Shown: piece after piece, positions 14,062-26,300 of the stretch | How positions within the stretch are numbered: position 1 is the first letter of the stretch | How the letters are laid out: every line of letters starts with the position of its first letter | Source: Spodoptera frugiperda | Taxonomy: Eukaryota > Arthropoda > Insecta > Lepidoptera > Noctuidae | DNA length: 64,000 nucleotides | Assembly (NCBI RefSeq): GCF_023101765.2 | Contig: NC_064214.1 | Location: 12,530,001-12,594,000, forward strand | Direction: 5' to 3' | Translations under genes and position numbers: made by a program | Notes under the pieces: model-generated | Database searches by the model: none | Seen by the model: only the letters and a program-made list of their open reading frames with translations | Told to the model about the DNA's origin: nothing

Positions 14062-14188
14062 AGCAGCTCCGAATCAGGCATCAGCCCTATTGGACCCCAT
14101 TTGTGGTGGTCTGATGGCTCTTTGAGGCTTCTCTGGTTCTAGTCGGGCGGCGAGCTACACTTGCGTGCCATCCGCAGACCCGCATACC
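14062..14188 (-). mobile_element. Repeat family A, copy 1 (5' part)
   Basis: On the minus strand it reads AGCCATCAGACCACCACAAATGGGG..., coding KEPSDHHKWGPIGLMPDSEL in the conserved frame. It is truncated before the 3' half and has an internal deletion relative to the copy at 17063-17400. Confidence 0.65.
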
Positions 14189-14379
14189 GTTTAAAGGGTA
14201 GCACAGAGTTTAAACTCAATATTTTAAATTAAAATAATAACACGCACTATCCGTGCGTGTGATTGGCTTGGAGCTACTTGCTACCGGTTTCAATAACCGA
14301 CCTTACTATAAGGTTCGATCTCAATAACCAATCTCACAGCAAAATCTTTACATTTAACATTATGACTTATAACACAAAA

Positions 14380-14485
14380 GGTGAACAGTGGGTGTGCATT
14401 ATACGTGCTGTAATGTGGCCTCTGCTTACCCCTTCGGAGATAAAAAGGCGTTCTATTATATTTTGTATTAAGTTCAGTTATTGAA
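14380..14485 (+). mobile_element. SINE-like family B, copy 1
   Basis: GCATTATACGTGCTGTAATG and CTTACCCCTTCGGAGATAAA followed by AAGGCG match the copies at 15840 and 36330. Confidence 0.5.
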
Positions 14486-14876
14486 ATTAGCAGTTAGAGA
14501 ACACTTCTGCCCATCTTTTCGAAGATCAACAATTCTTACAATTAGCTTAAGTATGCTCAAATGTTCTAAGCAAATTTCATAGATTCTTCGCTACTCCAGT
14601 ACAATGAATGATAATGAAGTGATCAGTGAGGTACGCGGTCGGATTGCTGACGTACTGATGACGTCTATTACAAGAATTTGCCGAATTCATGTCCTCACCC
14701 CTTTATGAGACGTGACCTGACGTTAGAAGAGATCGTGAGCCGAATTACTATACCCAAGACATTTTACACTTACGCAGAAAAATGAGCAATGTTCGTACCG
14801 TTTGTAAAATGTTTGTAGGTGACTAAACTTTGGGATATTAAGATCATGGTAGTTGGAGACTGTACGGTTACAACAG

Positions 14877-15044
14877 CCCGGAGCTGCGGACTACCTAGCG
14901 GGTTTACCGGGGCTCCGGTTCGAAAAGCAGGAGAAGGAACGGGGTGGTTTTTAGTCAGTAAGAGTCTGACACTCCCTCTCGTCTCGCCCAAGGCGAGAAA
15001 AGTCATTGGATGATTTTCACCACTCATGAGAAAAAAAAAAAAAA
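14877..15044 (+). mobile_element. Repeat family A, copy 2 (3' part with poly(A))
   Basis: It starts at CCCGGAGCTGCGGACTACCT, contains GGAACGGGGTGGTTTTTAGT and TCATTGGATGATTTTC, and ends in a 14-base A run. The 5' part is missing. Confidence 0.75.
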
Positions 15045-15322
15045 CCAACTATAGGTACATGAGAAATTCCCAGTGTATGTTCAATTTTTTTTTAAGATAA
15101 ACACCCAAATGCCTTACGAGGCAACGTTTTAAAAAAAATAAAACAAATATACACTCACAAATTATAGGTCTTTCTATTGGTAAAACAATTTTCAAAACCA
15201 GTTCAGTTCATTCAGAGATTACTCCCTATAATCTCACGTATCTATTACGGTGATAAATTGACACCAATTTGTTCCCAAGCAAAAAAAAATCAAGGTTCAA
15301 ATATTGAATAGTAAAAGCTACG

Positions 15323-15542
15323 TTTGAATTTAGAATATGAGAGAGAACACAATAATAATATGTTTTTGTCCTTGTCATTTCGGGTGACGTCAGGTCATTG
15401 ACATGTCAATTGTTTTTGTGCTGGCAACGTAGCAGAAGAAAAATTTTTGAATTTAGAAAGAGAACACGATATGGTATCCTTGTCATTTTGGGTCTGACGT
15501 CATTGACATGTCATTTGTTTTTGACGAATTGGCAACGTCGCA
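15323..15542. repeat. Tandem pair of a ~100-base block with TGACGTCA palindromes
   Basis: Blocks 15323-15433 and 15446-15542 share TTTGAATTTAGAA, AGAGAACAC, TCCTTGTCATTT, TGACGTCA (15385-15392 and 15495-15502), CATTGACATGTCA, TTGTTTTTG and GGCAACGT. A third copy lies at 21508-21605. Probably a mobile element duplicated in tandem. Confidence 0.6.
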
Positions 15543-15839
15543 CTAACTGGTAATATCTCATACATTATTATTATACTTCTATTTTCAAATTACTTTATTT
15601 TCTTCGTTCGTTCGACTTTCGACGCCTCAACTGTGTCGTTGGTCGTGTTGTTCTAAATGTGACTGCTAAGTTACACATTTTGTATGGAGCTTATGTCAAA
15701 ATTCTACCTCTGGTAGGCAAATCTACCCATAGGTAGGTTATTGGAATGCGCCGTAAGTGGTCTTGGAGTCGAACCTCGGATCGAACAATTTACACAGTAA
15801 TTTAATCTTATAAAAAATCTCTATTTTAACCTTATGCTG

Positions 15840-15965
15840 AGTATGGCAGCTGACTAAAGTCTCGGGTCTTAGCTTCGATACCTGGGTTGGAAAAAGTATA
15901 GCTGGAGTTTTTATTATGCCTCTCTGCTTACCCCTTCGATAATAAAAAGCATTGCCAATATTAAA
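15840..15965 (+). mobile_element. SINE-like family B, copy 2 with tRNA-like head
   Basis: A head with TCTCGGGTCTTAGCTTCGAT (degenerate B box) is followed by TCTGCTTACCCCTTCGATAA and TAAAAAGCA. This suggests that family B is a tRNA-headed SINE. Confidence 0.5.
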
Positions 15966-16357
15966 ACCTACATAAAACTAAATTGACAAAGAGTTACAGA
16001 GCTACGTTTCCATTGGTTTAAACAAGTACGGTTCAGCTATAGTTGATACATTCAGTTCGATGGATGACCGATCACAGAGCTTGGGAATCCCTGCATTGAT
16101 CGTTTAGTGTGTAAAGCTGGGTACAATCTGTCTCCGTTTATAGAACACATCAAAGGCACTTGTGTATACAGGATAGATCTAATAGAGTTGAAACCTTGAA
16201 CTTCAGTGTTCGTAGAAATGGGTATTAGGATGACTTGAGGTTTATCTGTCACATTATATGTATTTACATATCCGTATTTGATCCGAGTTTCATGGTATCG
16301 ATGTTTCAAATACAACTACAAAGTATGAAGAGTTCATGGAAAGTGTATTATCACTTT

Positions 16358-16480
16358 TGACTGCACGGTTGGTGCGGTGGCTGAACAACTGACGTGTGGC
16401 GAGTTCGATTAGCTGTATTCACTAATCGATAAACACATAGTGGAGTTATTATTTGTATTGTTTTTGTTATCCGTGTTTGT
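16358..16480 (+). mobile_element. tRNA-derived SINE, family D, diverged copy 3
   Basis: CTGCACGGTTGGTGCGGTGG (A box) and GAGTTCGATTAG (degenerate B box) match the head of copy 1. The tail is not clearly preserved. Confidence 0.45.
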
Positions 16481-16522
16481 TGTTATAATCCTTTTGATAA
16501 TTTAGAAAACAAAATCTCTATT

Positions 16523-16570
16523 AAGTATACTATACTTATTGATTGATATAATATTAAGTATACTATACTT
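16523..16570. repeat. Two copies of a 15-base near-palindrome
   Basis: AAGTATACTATACTT occurs exactly at 16523-16537 and again at 16556-16570. Confidence 0.6.
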
Positions 16571-17062
16571 GAGCTTTCAATTTCAGATCATGTAATAGAA
16601 CATCAATGAATATTGAACAAAATGCTTTATCAATCACTGTACGCCACGAGGTTTACAATTGTGTACTATCAAATTATACATACACCATCATACACTAGGT
16701 ATTAGCTAATGAGAGCTAGCTAGGTAGACGCCGCGTCATCCACCGAAGTTTGTAGTTCAGGAAACATTGGTATTCGCTACATAATTAGAAATTCGTTGAC
16801 CTGTAAATTTCCGTTTTCCGTTTGTGGATTATTCTGTGTACGATGTGAGCAGCTGTGGCTACATTTGTAATAATATCGTCATTAATTTATATCGCTCGGG
16901 TGACCAGAGTAGAAATTGATTACACTTGCTCGGTGTGTTAAACATATTTTAAATAGCCTAACGGTATATATTATCGGATGCTGTTTATATTGAGAGCAAT
17001 TAGAAAGCTAATTATGTAAGTAAAAATTGATTGTTCAGAATATTGTAGGGATATGTATAATT

Positions 17063-17400
17063 CCCGCCATCCTATGACTACTCTCGCCTTGGGCGAGCTG
17101 AGAGGGAGTGACAGACTCTTACTAACTAAAAACCACCCCATTCCTACTCCTGCTTTTCGACCCGGAGCCCCGGTAAACCCGCTAGGTAGTCCGCAGCTCC
17201 GGATCAGGCATCAGCCCTACTGGACCCCATCTGTGGTGGTCTGATGGCTCTTTGAAGCGCGCACGGAACGCGACGCGCTGCACGCACGGGTCTGTTTCTG
17301 GTCGGGTGGCGAGCCCTAACTCGCCATCCGCAGACCCGCACTTACGGCAGCCGGTGATCGTCGCGCGATCCCTGACGCCCGGAGTGTCTCTCGGCAATAG
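17063..17400 (-). mobile_element. Repeat family A, copy 3 (longest)
   Basis: On the minus strand it encodes a frame ending FKEPSDHHRWGPVGLMPDPE, LRTT, stop, followed by the common 3' segment with GGGGTGGTTTTTAGT and ending near 17063. Upstream it extends 150 bases further than the other copies with GC-rich, coding-like sequence. This suggests that family A is the 3' end of a LINE open reading frame plus UTR, or a SINE that captured it. Confidence 0.7.
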
Positions 17401-18261
17401 AGAATCACACAACATGACATGCTGTCTAGTAAAATAAACCATACGACATGGCAGACGTATAAATAAAATGAAGGGAAGAAAGGTAAAAGGCCTAATACTG
17501 ATAAAGAGGATTTATAAAGGAACAAGTCTGGATTTATTTTTAACCTTTTCAATAAAGCTTAGAGAGAGCAAATCCAACATCTAATACATTTCAGTGTTAC
17601 ATTAATTAATTAGGCTTGGAAACGTTTTTGTTAGAACACACAATGAAGCCAAGGATACGTCAACATGTTATCGGATTAGCAGCTGCCAATCCAAGCTTAT
17701 CGCATTGTGATAATACACAAGTGGTAATTCCATTTCAAACCACATTCAAGTATAATTCTATGAATTATTACCAGTTTCAACAGCGGGCTGTGTAAAAGCT
17801 GCGTAAATCACATTCGTTTTACAGTATTCATTTCACTCAGTTGACTTTTACAAGTCATTCATGTCCGCCCACACTCATTACTCATTCATTTTCGTTTATA
17901 TATTTTCAAGTAATCGCCTCGTTGAGTTTGCGTACGTGACGTGGACGGGATTCCTAGTTCGGGTTGAGTTTTATTGGCTTTTCTGTGAAATTCTTAATAG
18001 GATTACGTCTAGATTTGTGGGCGAGCGATATTCGCCCTCTGAGTCATGATGCTTCCTGTGGCTTGTCGAAAAGTGAGTTTATACTCGGAATGCTATTGAG
18101 GAACATTGATTCTGTTATACACTTTATAACTTTCTCGACAGAGAGAAAGGAGACCTTTACTTTAGCTTTGGTGAATGAACTTCATTACTTACAAAACTCT
18201 AAAATTAAACGACTCACTGTATGATGTAACTTTCAATCAAGGCATAAAAATGAACGATATT

Positions 18262-18455
18262 TATATGATATTAACCAGCAGAGTATCTGATGGTAAGCTA
18301 TCGCCGCTGCCAATTGACCCCCGAAACACCAAAAGCGTAGAAGTGCGTTGCCGTTATTTCACGTCGGTTTTCTGTGAGGCCGTGGTATCTCCGTGGTATG
18401 TTGCTCCAGTCGAGCCGGTCTATTCATGCCAAAGCATGGCTCTCCCACACCTAAA
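18262..18455 (-). mobile_element. SINE-like repeat family C, internally deleted copy
   Basis: TGATGGTAAGCTATCGCCGC, CCCCCGAAACACCAAAAGCG, TCTGTGAGGCCGTGGTATCT and GCATGGCTCTCCCACACCTA match family C. The central segment between the CACTTGTAACG and CACGTCGGTTTT blocks is missing. Confidence 0.65.
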
Positions 18456-20160
18456 TATGAATTAAAACTTTCATCCAAATCTTCTGAATCTTCGTCCACA
18501 ATATTCATCATTTGTTACTTAATAAATCTTACAAGAGACGACTGTCATGATAACTTAGGACAGTATAATATGACCTATTACCAGACTTGTGGGTTAAGTA
18601 CAAACATTAATAACAGCTATAGAACTTCTTGTAAACCTGTAACGGGCCTGCGTTACGTGACCCTTGAGATCTGACAAACCACTGTAATAGCTTTCACAAT
18701 CCAAGTTATTACCTACTATTCATAATTTATTTTACTTGGTGAAGAATTGGTTTAGAGAGGACACGCGATGATTTAAAAAATTAACGCATTTCTGATACAT
18801 TTCACATTTTAAAACGTATTGTACGTAGAAGTAACTCTCGCCCGAAAGGATGTTTTAGATTTTTACCAAATTACCGCTGCACTCAGAGTAATTTTATGGT
18901 TACCTAACCCAGTCCTTAGAAACTCTATTCGGGTGAATAGTTTAAGTAATTATTAAATGACTCTGAGTACGGTAGTTAAATAATGTTCTTTGGAGGCAGA
19001 TTTTTGCATTTCGTACCTACACTCCTTTTGTGACTTCAATAGAATCAAAATAATCGACACTTCAATGGAACAAGAAAGACAACCATATTTTTAGACTCAT
19101 TTAGTTTTTGGACTTATTCATTCTGTTATAGGTAGGTACTCCTTGCTCTGCCACGTAGAACGTAAAACATAAATCGAAATACTTAATACATGTATTTTAA
19201 ATAAAAGACCTTGAAAGCAATCCAACACATAATTCAATCCTACACACATCAGCTAATTTCCCGTTAAATCAGTCGTTTCCAAACGTAGCCATTATATTTT
19301 TACGCTCAATTTATTAGATTTCAATGCAAATGGACGACATCAGAGAGCGTCGGGTCGCACCTATATTAAACTTGGAATAAATTAAAAGGATACTTTCGTT
19401 GAAATACCCTTGTTTTATTGAAACTTTGGGACAATCCATCAATTTGCGTTAATTTGGAATGTTTTAAACAATAGATTGTGTTTTGTAGGGGTCGTATCGT
19501 AAAATGCAAAAGAAAGAAGAGAAAATTGGGGTTACAATATTTATATTATTGATATTTAAGTAATGTTAGAGATATAACTGGTAATATGATAACAGAAAAA
19601 CCAATCAAAATAGGTCCATAAACTAAAGACGTAAGATCTAAAATAACAGCAAACAAGATGGTTATCAGCAGATGATAATAAAAAAGTTTCTTATTGTAGT
19701 TATTAAATGTAACTTGAAATATCAATTTGTTTATTTCACACATAACAAAACCATTAACCATATTTCATTCCAGACACAGGAACCAGGTAACTTCGTGACT
19801 GAATTCACATAAACACCAATTGTAGCGAACATTTAATAAATTCATGAAACTTCGAGTCACGTACGGCCGTTACTTCTTATTACGTTATGAAAATCTGATG
19901 GTCGAAATGAAGTCGTTTAACTAACAAACATGTTGGGGGCAAAGCGTAATAACGTAACTACAAACAATTACAGAGCACCACGTCACAGCTTTCACTCTCC
20001 GACGTCTAAACCCGTAATACATTACAATTTGTACAACTCGACTCATACAGAACACTCCCGTCAAAGTTAAACCACACAACTTCGCACTAATGAATGAAGA
20101 CTTTGCAAACTAATTTGCCACCACGCCGCAATGACAGCGCTCCTTAAAACTATTAATATT

Positions 20161-20194
20161 GTCGTGTCGTACGTACCGTCGTGTCGTACGTACC
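20161..20194. repeat. 17-base tandem duplication
   Basis: GTCGTGTCGTACGTACC is repeated twice in direct succession. Confidence 0.7.
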
Positions 20195-21507
20195 CCGACA
20201 TGTACGTGTAAGTCCGGGCCCGAATAACATGCTCGTGTGCATTTTAATATCGCTAGCATAACTTTGCAAAAGACACTTCTATGCAGAAAGCTCATTACTG
20301 TCGTTAAGGTGGCAATGCACTAATGAAATGTCTGTTGGTTATGGTAATAGTTTCGTAATTTGTTTGTTAACATCGTACGGATATGTATAAACGGATTACA
20401 ATTATGTTCTTCCCAATCTGGAATGTAGTTATATACACGATTTTAAAAAAAACTTAAATAACAAGAACAGAGAATAAATAAAATTATAAAATAAACTAAA
20501 ACAGTTAATGAAAAATGATGAAAAGAAACTAAAAAATACCCTCAATTGCATTACGCGTCAAAGAACTCGTCGCCATTACGGTTACTGGGGAATGTTCTTC
20601 TTAAACATAAATTGAAATCATTGTTGGCAGAATAGTCGACAACTTTGTATTGGAGACTAGGTTGCCATCACAAAGAAAAAAAAAAGAAATCATGGTTTTA
20701 ATGTACGGGATTTATAGCCACAAACTTTAAAAAAATATTAAGTAGTCACAAATATTCCTTTGTATATTAATTATTTTAAAAATACTGATAAAGTTCTTCG
20801 AAAAAAAATATAAAAAATATTGACCTAATTAACGAATCTGTTACAAAGATGGTACAAACATAAATGAATAAGGTCAGCCGAGTCTCATGCGAATTATATC
20901 GGACTGATCTCAAAGGGTAACTCGATTCGACGTAGATAGTCTGTCACGGCGCTCGGGTCACATAAGTTCACACTAATGAATGACAACTTCACGGTTCTCG
21001 CCTCGCGATGGAGCTCTTTGCCACTAATGAAATTGCGCTTCCACGAATACTCTGCAAGAGAAGTATATTACGCCATGACAGTTTTAGAGGAACGAAGAAA
21101 TCTCGTGTGAGTTAGTCGTTATGTTTGCACGGTCAAAGCCGGCTAATTTTATTGAAAGTTTCCTTTGCTTGTATTTGTTTTATGTAAGTACTCTAGCGTG
21201 TACTTCTACTAGAGTTATCGTGAAGTGTATCGTTAAATGTTATGCTAGCTTAGCGTAATTATTAAGCTGTACGTCTTGAGATATGATCCACCTATTTTCT
21301 TCATAATTATAAAATTCTCATAAACTTTGCTACTTAAATTACAGCTCGTAATACCTTTCACCTAGTTTCCTTAAAAACAATTAGGTATGATAATGGACCT
21401 ATTTGTGGCAAACTATTTCAGTTTTATTTGGGTAGAAGGGAACACGCTATGTTGCTATAGTAGTCTAGGACCATTGAATAGACAAAACGATTCTAGGATA
21501 CTTTGAT

Positions 21508-21605
21508 ATGAGTAGAAAGAGACCACGATATATTATATGTCCTTGTCATTTTTTGCATGATGTCACTGAAATATCATTTGTTCTTGTTTTTCGAACGGCA
21601 TCTTA
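21508..21605. repeat. Third dispersed copy of the 15323-15542 block
   Basis: GAGTAGAAAGAGACCACGAT, GTCCTTGTCATTTT, ATGATGTCACTGAAATATCA and TTTGTTCTTG align with the tandem pair, with the TGACGTCA palindrome changed. Confidence 0.5.
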
Positions 21606-23144
21606 TCAAGTGACGTGACTGAACAAAAATAAATGAGAAAACAAATCTTCTTTAGTTTAAAATATCATTCCATCATTTTTACAATGTTTTAATTAGATTA
21701 TTATTACCCTACAAATTCAACCGAACAAAGACTACATAAATTACATTTATCACCTAATTTTGAAAGCGAATGTCCATTTTTTAATTATAAGTACATATAA
21801 GTAGGTACTCCATCTAACACAAGCTTCTAATCGAAAATAAATAATAAACATTAATTAAAACAGCAATCTACAGCTATTTTCCAGCGCTCGTAATGCCAAT
21901 AGACAATTAATCAACCACCAGTACTCGTAAAACACGATAAAGCACACACTTCAATCATAATAGCAATTAAAAACGAGCCGCGCAAACCGAAGTTGGTCGA
22001 AAAATCCTCACACACGTATTTTAATCCTTAACCAATGGTGAATGGGTTGGATTTTAAATGAAAAATAAAGATTAGACCTTTAAATTTGCATGCAGCACAT
22101 CGATGGTAAATTATCGGGGTGGTTGGCACACAGCCAGCCGACATTAACCACTGGTATTAAAAACACCGAATGTTCTGTTACCAGGCTACCACGTGATCCT
22201 AATACTAATTTCCCAAAATGATAATATAATTGAAAGGTCGGCGCTAGGTTATAGTTCACTCAGTGAGAAATGATAAGTGTTTATAAAACGTGAGGAAAGT
22301 TGATTAACTTTTTGATATTCTGCTCATGGGGTTTTGTTTGTTCTCCTACCTTTTGTGTTCTCATGTAATATATAGAACCGATTCATTTACTGATCTTGTT
22401 ATTATTAGGTGCAGATACGTCTCAACGTGAAAGTTGGATGAATGTTTGTCACTGGCGACTGGTGAAAATAGCTATAAGTTTTTATGGACAAAATACGTGT
22501 TGTAATACTCCTTGTAGGTAGCACATGATAGATGACAGTCTTCTAGCGTAAAAATATCCTAAAACCAGCGCCATCTATATCAGACAACCCCAAACCTAAG
22601 TGGCTAAACTTTTAGAAGAAACTGCGTTAGGTCAATTTGGACACTATACTAACAGTATTTCACATAAGCGGCTCCTTAGTAGTAAACATCTCTAGGAGAT
22701 CCGAACAAGCCGTCCACTTTGCACGTCCTTACGTTTAAGGAGCGTAAAATTTATCTAGTTGAAATAATCGCGGCCAAACAGCCAAGTCGAGCCATTATGT
22801 CTGGCGCTTGGCCAGACATGGCGCAAGCGAACCACTGCCGACTATTACTTATTGCGTTTATTTATTTAAAAATACTATTGCGCTGTACACTAGCAAATAC
22901 AGGAAAAATAACTAAAGTACTGTTTGCGGAAATTTCTCTTATCGACGATGTTTATATCGGTTAATAGTAGTAATATTTTATTTCTAAAGAGCAAGACAGA
23001 AGTATATGAATTTCTATTCATATTATTGGTCTTGTGAACGAACAGAAAAATAAGTCCTTCGTATCCTATCTTCTTCTGACTTCATTATCCATGCTTCCTT
23101 TGTCATTATACTTTGTGCGACTTCGGAACTCAAGTATAATGGAA

Positions 23145-23296
23145 GAGCCAGGCCGCCACATATGGGGCCCAGTAGGGCTGATGCCCGATCCGGAGCTGCG
23201 GACAACGTCAAATCAGGGGAAGGAACGGGGTTTTAGTCGTCACTCACCCAAGGCGAGAGAAGTCATTGGATGGTCTTACTGTCTCTCAAAAAAATA
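23145..23296 (+). mobile_element. Repeat family A, copy 4, between long direct repeats
   Basis: It contains TGGGGCCCAGTAGGGCTGAT, CCGGAGCTGCGGAC and GTCATTGGATGGTC, followed by an A run. An internal deletion removes the GGTTTACCGGGGCTCC block. GCGACTTCGGAACTCAA occurs on both sides (23120-23136 and 23325-23341). Confidence 0.65.
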
Positions 23297-23341
23297 CTTT
23301 CTTTGTTATTCAATATGCTTTGAGCGACTTCGGAACTCAAA

Positions 23342-26300
23342 ATCCGGACATCAGGCCCGAAGAATAACAATAAGAGCCTGACAATACATTAAAATAATAC
23401 CTACTATTGTTCCGGCAACTACTGAAAATAGTTTTTTTAGACGGGGGCGTATTATTGATGTCCCAGTAAAATTGGTGAGCGAATGCCACGCCTAGTGAAT
23501 TGATGGGTATTTTAGTCAATAGAAGGAAATAAAAGTACTGTTTATACCTCAAAACACTTATTTTTTATTCATAGCCTAGTAGATTTTTTTTCATGGCGGT
23601 ATTGACTTTGTGTATTGCATATTTCGTGGCGCCACTTTCGAATAAGGGGTCTTAGGCCCAATTTAAAGTCTAATTAAATAATTATTGGTTCATTCGTATG
23701 ATAAATTCTTGGTATACATAATATAGTTTCATTTCAAAATATAGCTACGAGTATCTACTCAAAGTTTCCTAGACACAATTTTCCGAGCACTTTAATACTA
23801 ATACTTAAAATATCTAACTTCTGTAAATGGAATGCAGACAATGCGTCTACTAAGTTTTCTTAGAGACAAAAGCCGTCCAAGGAATATTGGTTGAACTGTA
23901 CTGAATAACGTTTAAAAACCGTCTCGACGAGTTCTCCTTGTAAGTTTGGATTTGGAACTTGTTTGAAACGAATTTGTTCCTTGTTACTAAGAATAATATG
24001 GATAAGGATTTTGAAGGTGTATAAACTCTGGTGTCACTAACTTGCAGTGTTTTTAACTATTAAGTAAATACGTCTACAAATGGGTACCTTATTGTTGAAA
24101 CATAAGACATCTCAAACCTAAGTTTTATGTTTCTTCGATCCATTAAAACTATTATTTTTCAATTTAGAAGTAGCCAGGGCCCTCAAATACAATTGAATAA
24201 AAGATTTACTTAACCATTGAGCCAAAAAATCCCTTGAGGCAGTAAAAGGACTTTTATATTACGTTTATTTATTCGACGTTATCAGGAAAATTAAAGCAAA
24301 ATTATTTATAAACATTGCCTACAAAAGCTATTTATATTAAAACAATAACGGAGTAAATTACTTCCCTACCAAGATAGGTATGTGTATTTGAAATTGAACT
24401 CACAATCTAATACAATTAGGTCGAGTTCACTTATCACGACTAATTGCATTTAATTGAATGATTTTGATTACGTTTATACGCATCGCGTGTTTCGAGCTCG
24501 CGATCAAAGAGGAGTGTTTATGAATGAAACGGACCAATAAACGTATTATTTATTGGTTTATTACTTAGAGTGTTTTTTACTGAAATAAATTCTATAAAAA
24601 ACCCAGCTAATGTATTAGATATTTGGTCATTACGGCGTTTTCGATAGTTTTTCTAGTATATTAAAACGATTATGGGTAATGGAGTGTAATGACCTTTTCG
24701 ATTCGACAAAGGACGCTTGGATGTTATCTTTAGAAAGTTATAGTTTTATACATTTTATGGTATTCAATTCTGAGATAGCCAGTAACACTCCTTTGTTTTC
24801 TAGTCCCCTAATAGATGGAATTGTATCTGATCCTTCTTACACTTAGCCAATAAACCCAGCCAACACAAATATAAAAACGAAAGCTCAAACTAAATAACAT
24901 GCATAGTACAAGTTATAACTTAATTCAGTAACATGTTCGAGTACGTAGAACGTAGGTATACACAACTCTTAGTGATGAAGCGGTCCCAATATTCCGACCA
25001 GTTACCCAATATTCCCCGCGTTGGATCCGAGCCAGTTAGCGTTACTTATTCCTACAAATTCCGGATTAACTATGACTTGGCCGCCACCTGCCGTTAATTT
25101 ACTCTGCTACTAATACAATATTACAACCTCCTTTGTTGCTGGCCATTGATAAATTTGCAAATGAGTTTTCGTTCTCATTCTTTTTTTGAATAAAGTGATG
25201 TTTATAAGAACAAATAAAACTTATTCGAAATATAAAAACGTAATAATGTTCAATTTTCGATTTAAAGCATTATTTAGGAACGTTTTTATACTTCAAATCT
25301 AATTTTGTCTATTTAATATAATAACGAAAATCTTTTTTATTATTATTCGTGTGTTATAACCCTTTTACCATTCGTCCAATATCATTTCCAGTTTACCTCA
25401 GGCGTGTGTGTATTTAAGAAGAAAAGTCTGACATTTTTTAAATAGAAACGAGGCCAATGTTCTGATTTGCTTTTTGCCTTTCAGAAAAACTGTTACAGAA
25501 AATTATTATGGAGAAATCTCGATGAACAAACCCTGCCTTTTAAATTGAAATGTTTGATGAACATAAAACTATAAAACGTAACTTTAATTCTACATATTTT
25601 GAACCATAACTGTTCTATAAATAAATTACCCACGTTATACTTCTTTATAAACCATAAAACATGTAAACTAACCAATAAACTTGTTTAATAAATAGTCCCA
25701 GTCAATAAACCATGTTACAACTACTTATGCTAAAAGCATTTCATATATTTCGTAGTCATAAGCCTTCATTCTGAGAAAGGGTTTGATCTGTTATCTCTCA
25801 CGCCCACGTGCCGACATTATTGCCTAGTACTTATGCAATCCGCACGCAAAACCTCTCCGAAAACAAATACAAATACTCGAAACATCACGAAAAATGGAAG
25901 AAAGCCGATTACTTTTCTTAATACTTTCTCTGTTTACGCTGTAACAGAGTCATATCAATTCGTTCCACGCCTACAGCTCTATCATATCCTAAACTTATTA
26001 CCCAATTTCATGAACTAGAGATATTTCGGGTACTTTAATCTTGAGTAAAAATGGTTTCGAAGAAAACCGTTTTTGGGGTATAACGGTCCATTCTCTAAGT
26101 TCAAGCTTTACGCAGACTGGCTGACGTAATAAATTCGTTCGGTGTACATTTACACCACTATCATTTCGTAACATTATATTGTCTAAATCGGTTTCGAAAT
26201 CATGATTTATTAGAAGCAAAAATGTTTTTGTTAAGGTCGTGGAAATAATATAATATTGTGTTACGGAGATAATTACTTCAGCCGCTACCAAGTCTAATTA

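Larger units (their letters stand above)
18466..23112. other. Intergenic, no gene seen
   Basis: AT-rich. It contains a 21-base hairpin at 22799-22819 (TGTCTGGC, five-base loop, GCCAGACA) within a GC-elevated patch, and the repeats listed. No splice-supported frame was found. Confidence 0.5.

Noticed and set aside
14877..17400. CRISPR-like dispersed repeats
   Set aside because: The recurring GC-rich segments are irregularly spaced, in both orientations and end in poly(A): interspersed retroelements in a eukaryotic genome.
17182..17442. 86-codon minus-strand frame as a cellular gene
   Set aside because: Its last 25 residues recur in several repeat copies, so it belongs to repeat family A.
19546..19761. 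Hydrophobic 71-codon minus-strand frame
   Set aside because: AT-rich sequence readily encodes Ile/Leu/Phe runs; no family motif or splice context.
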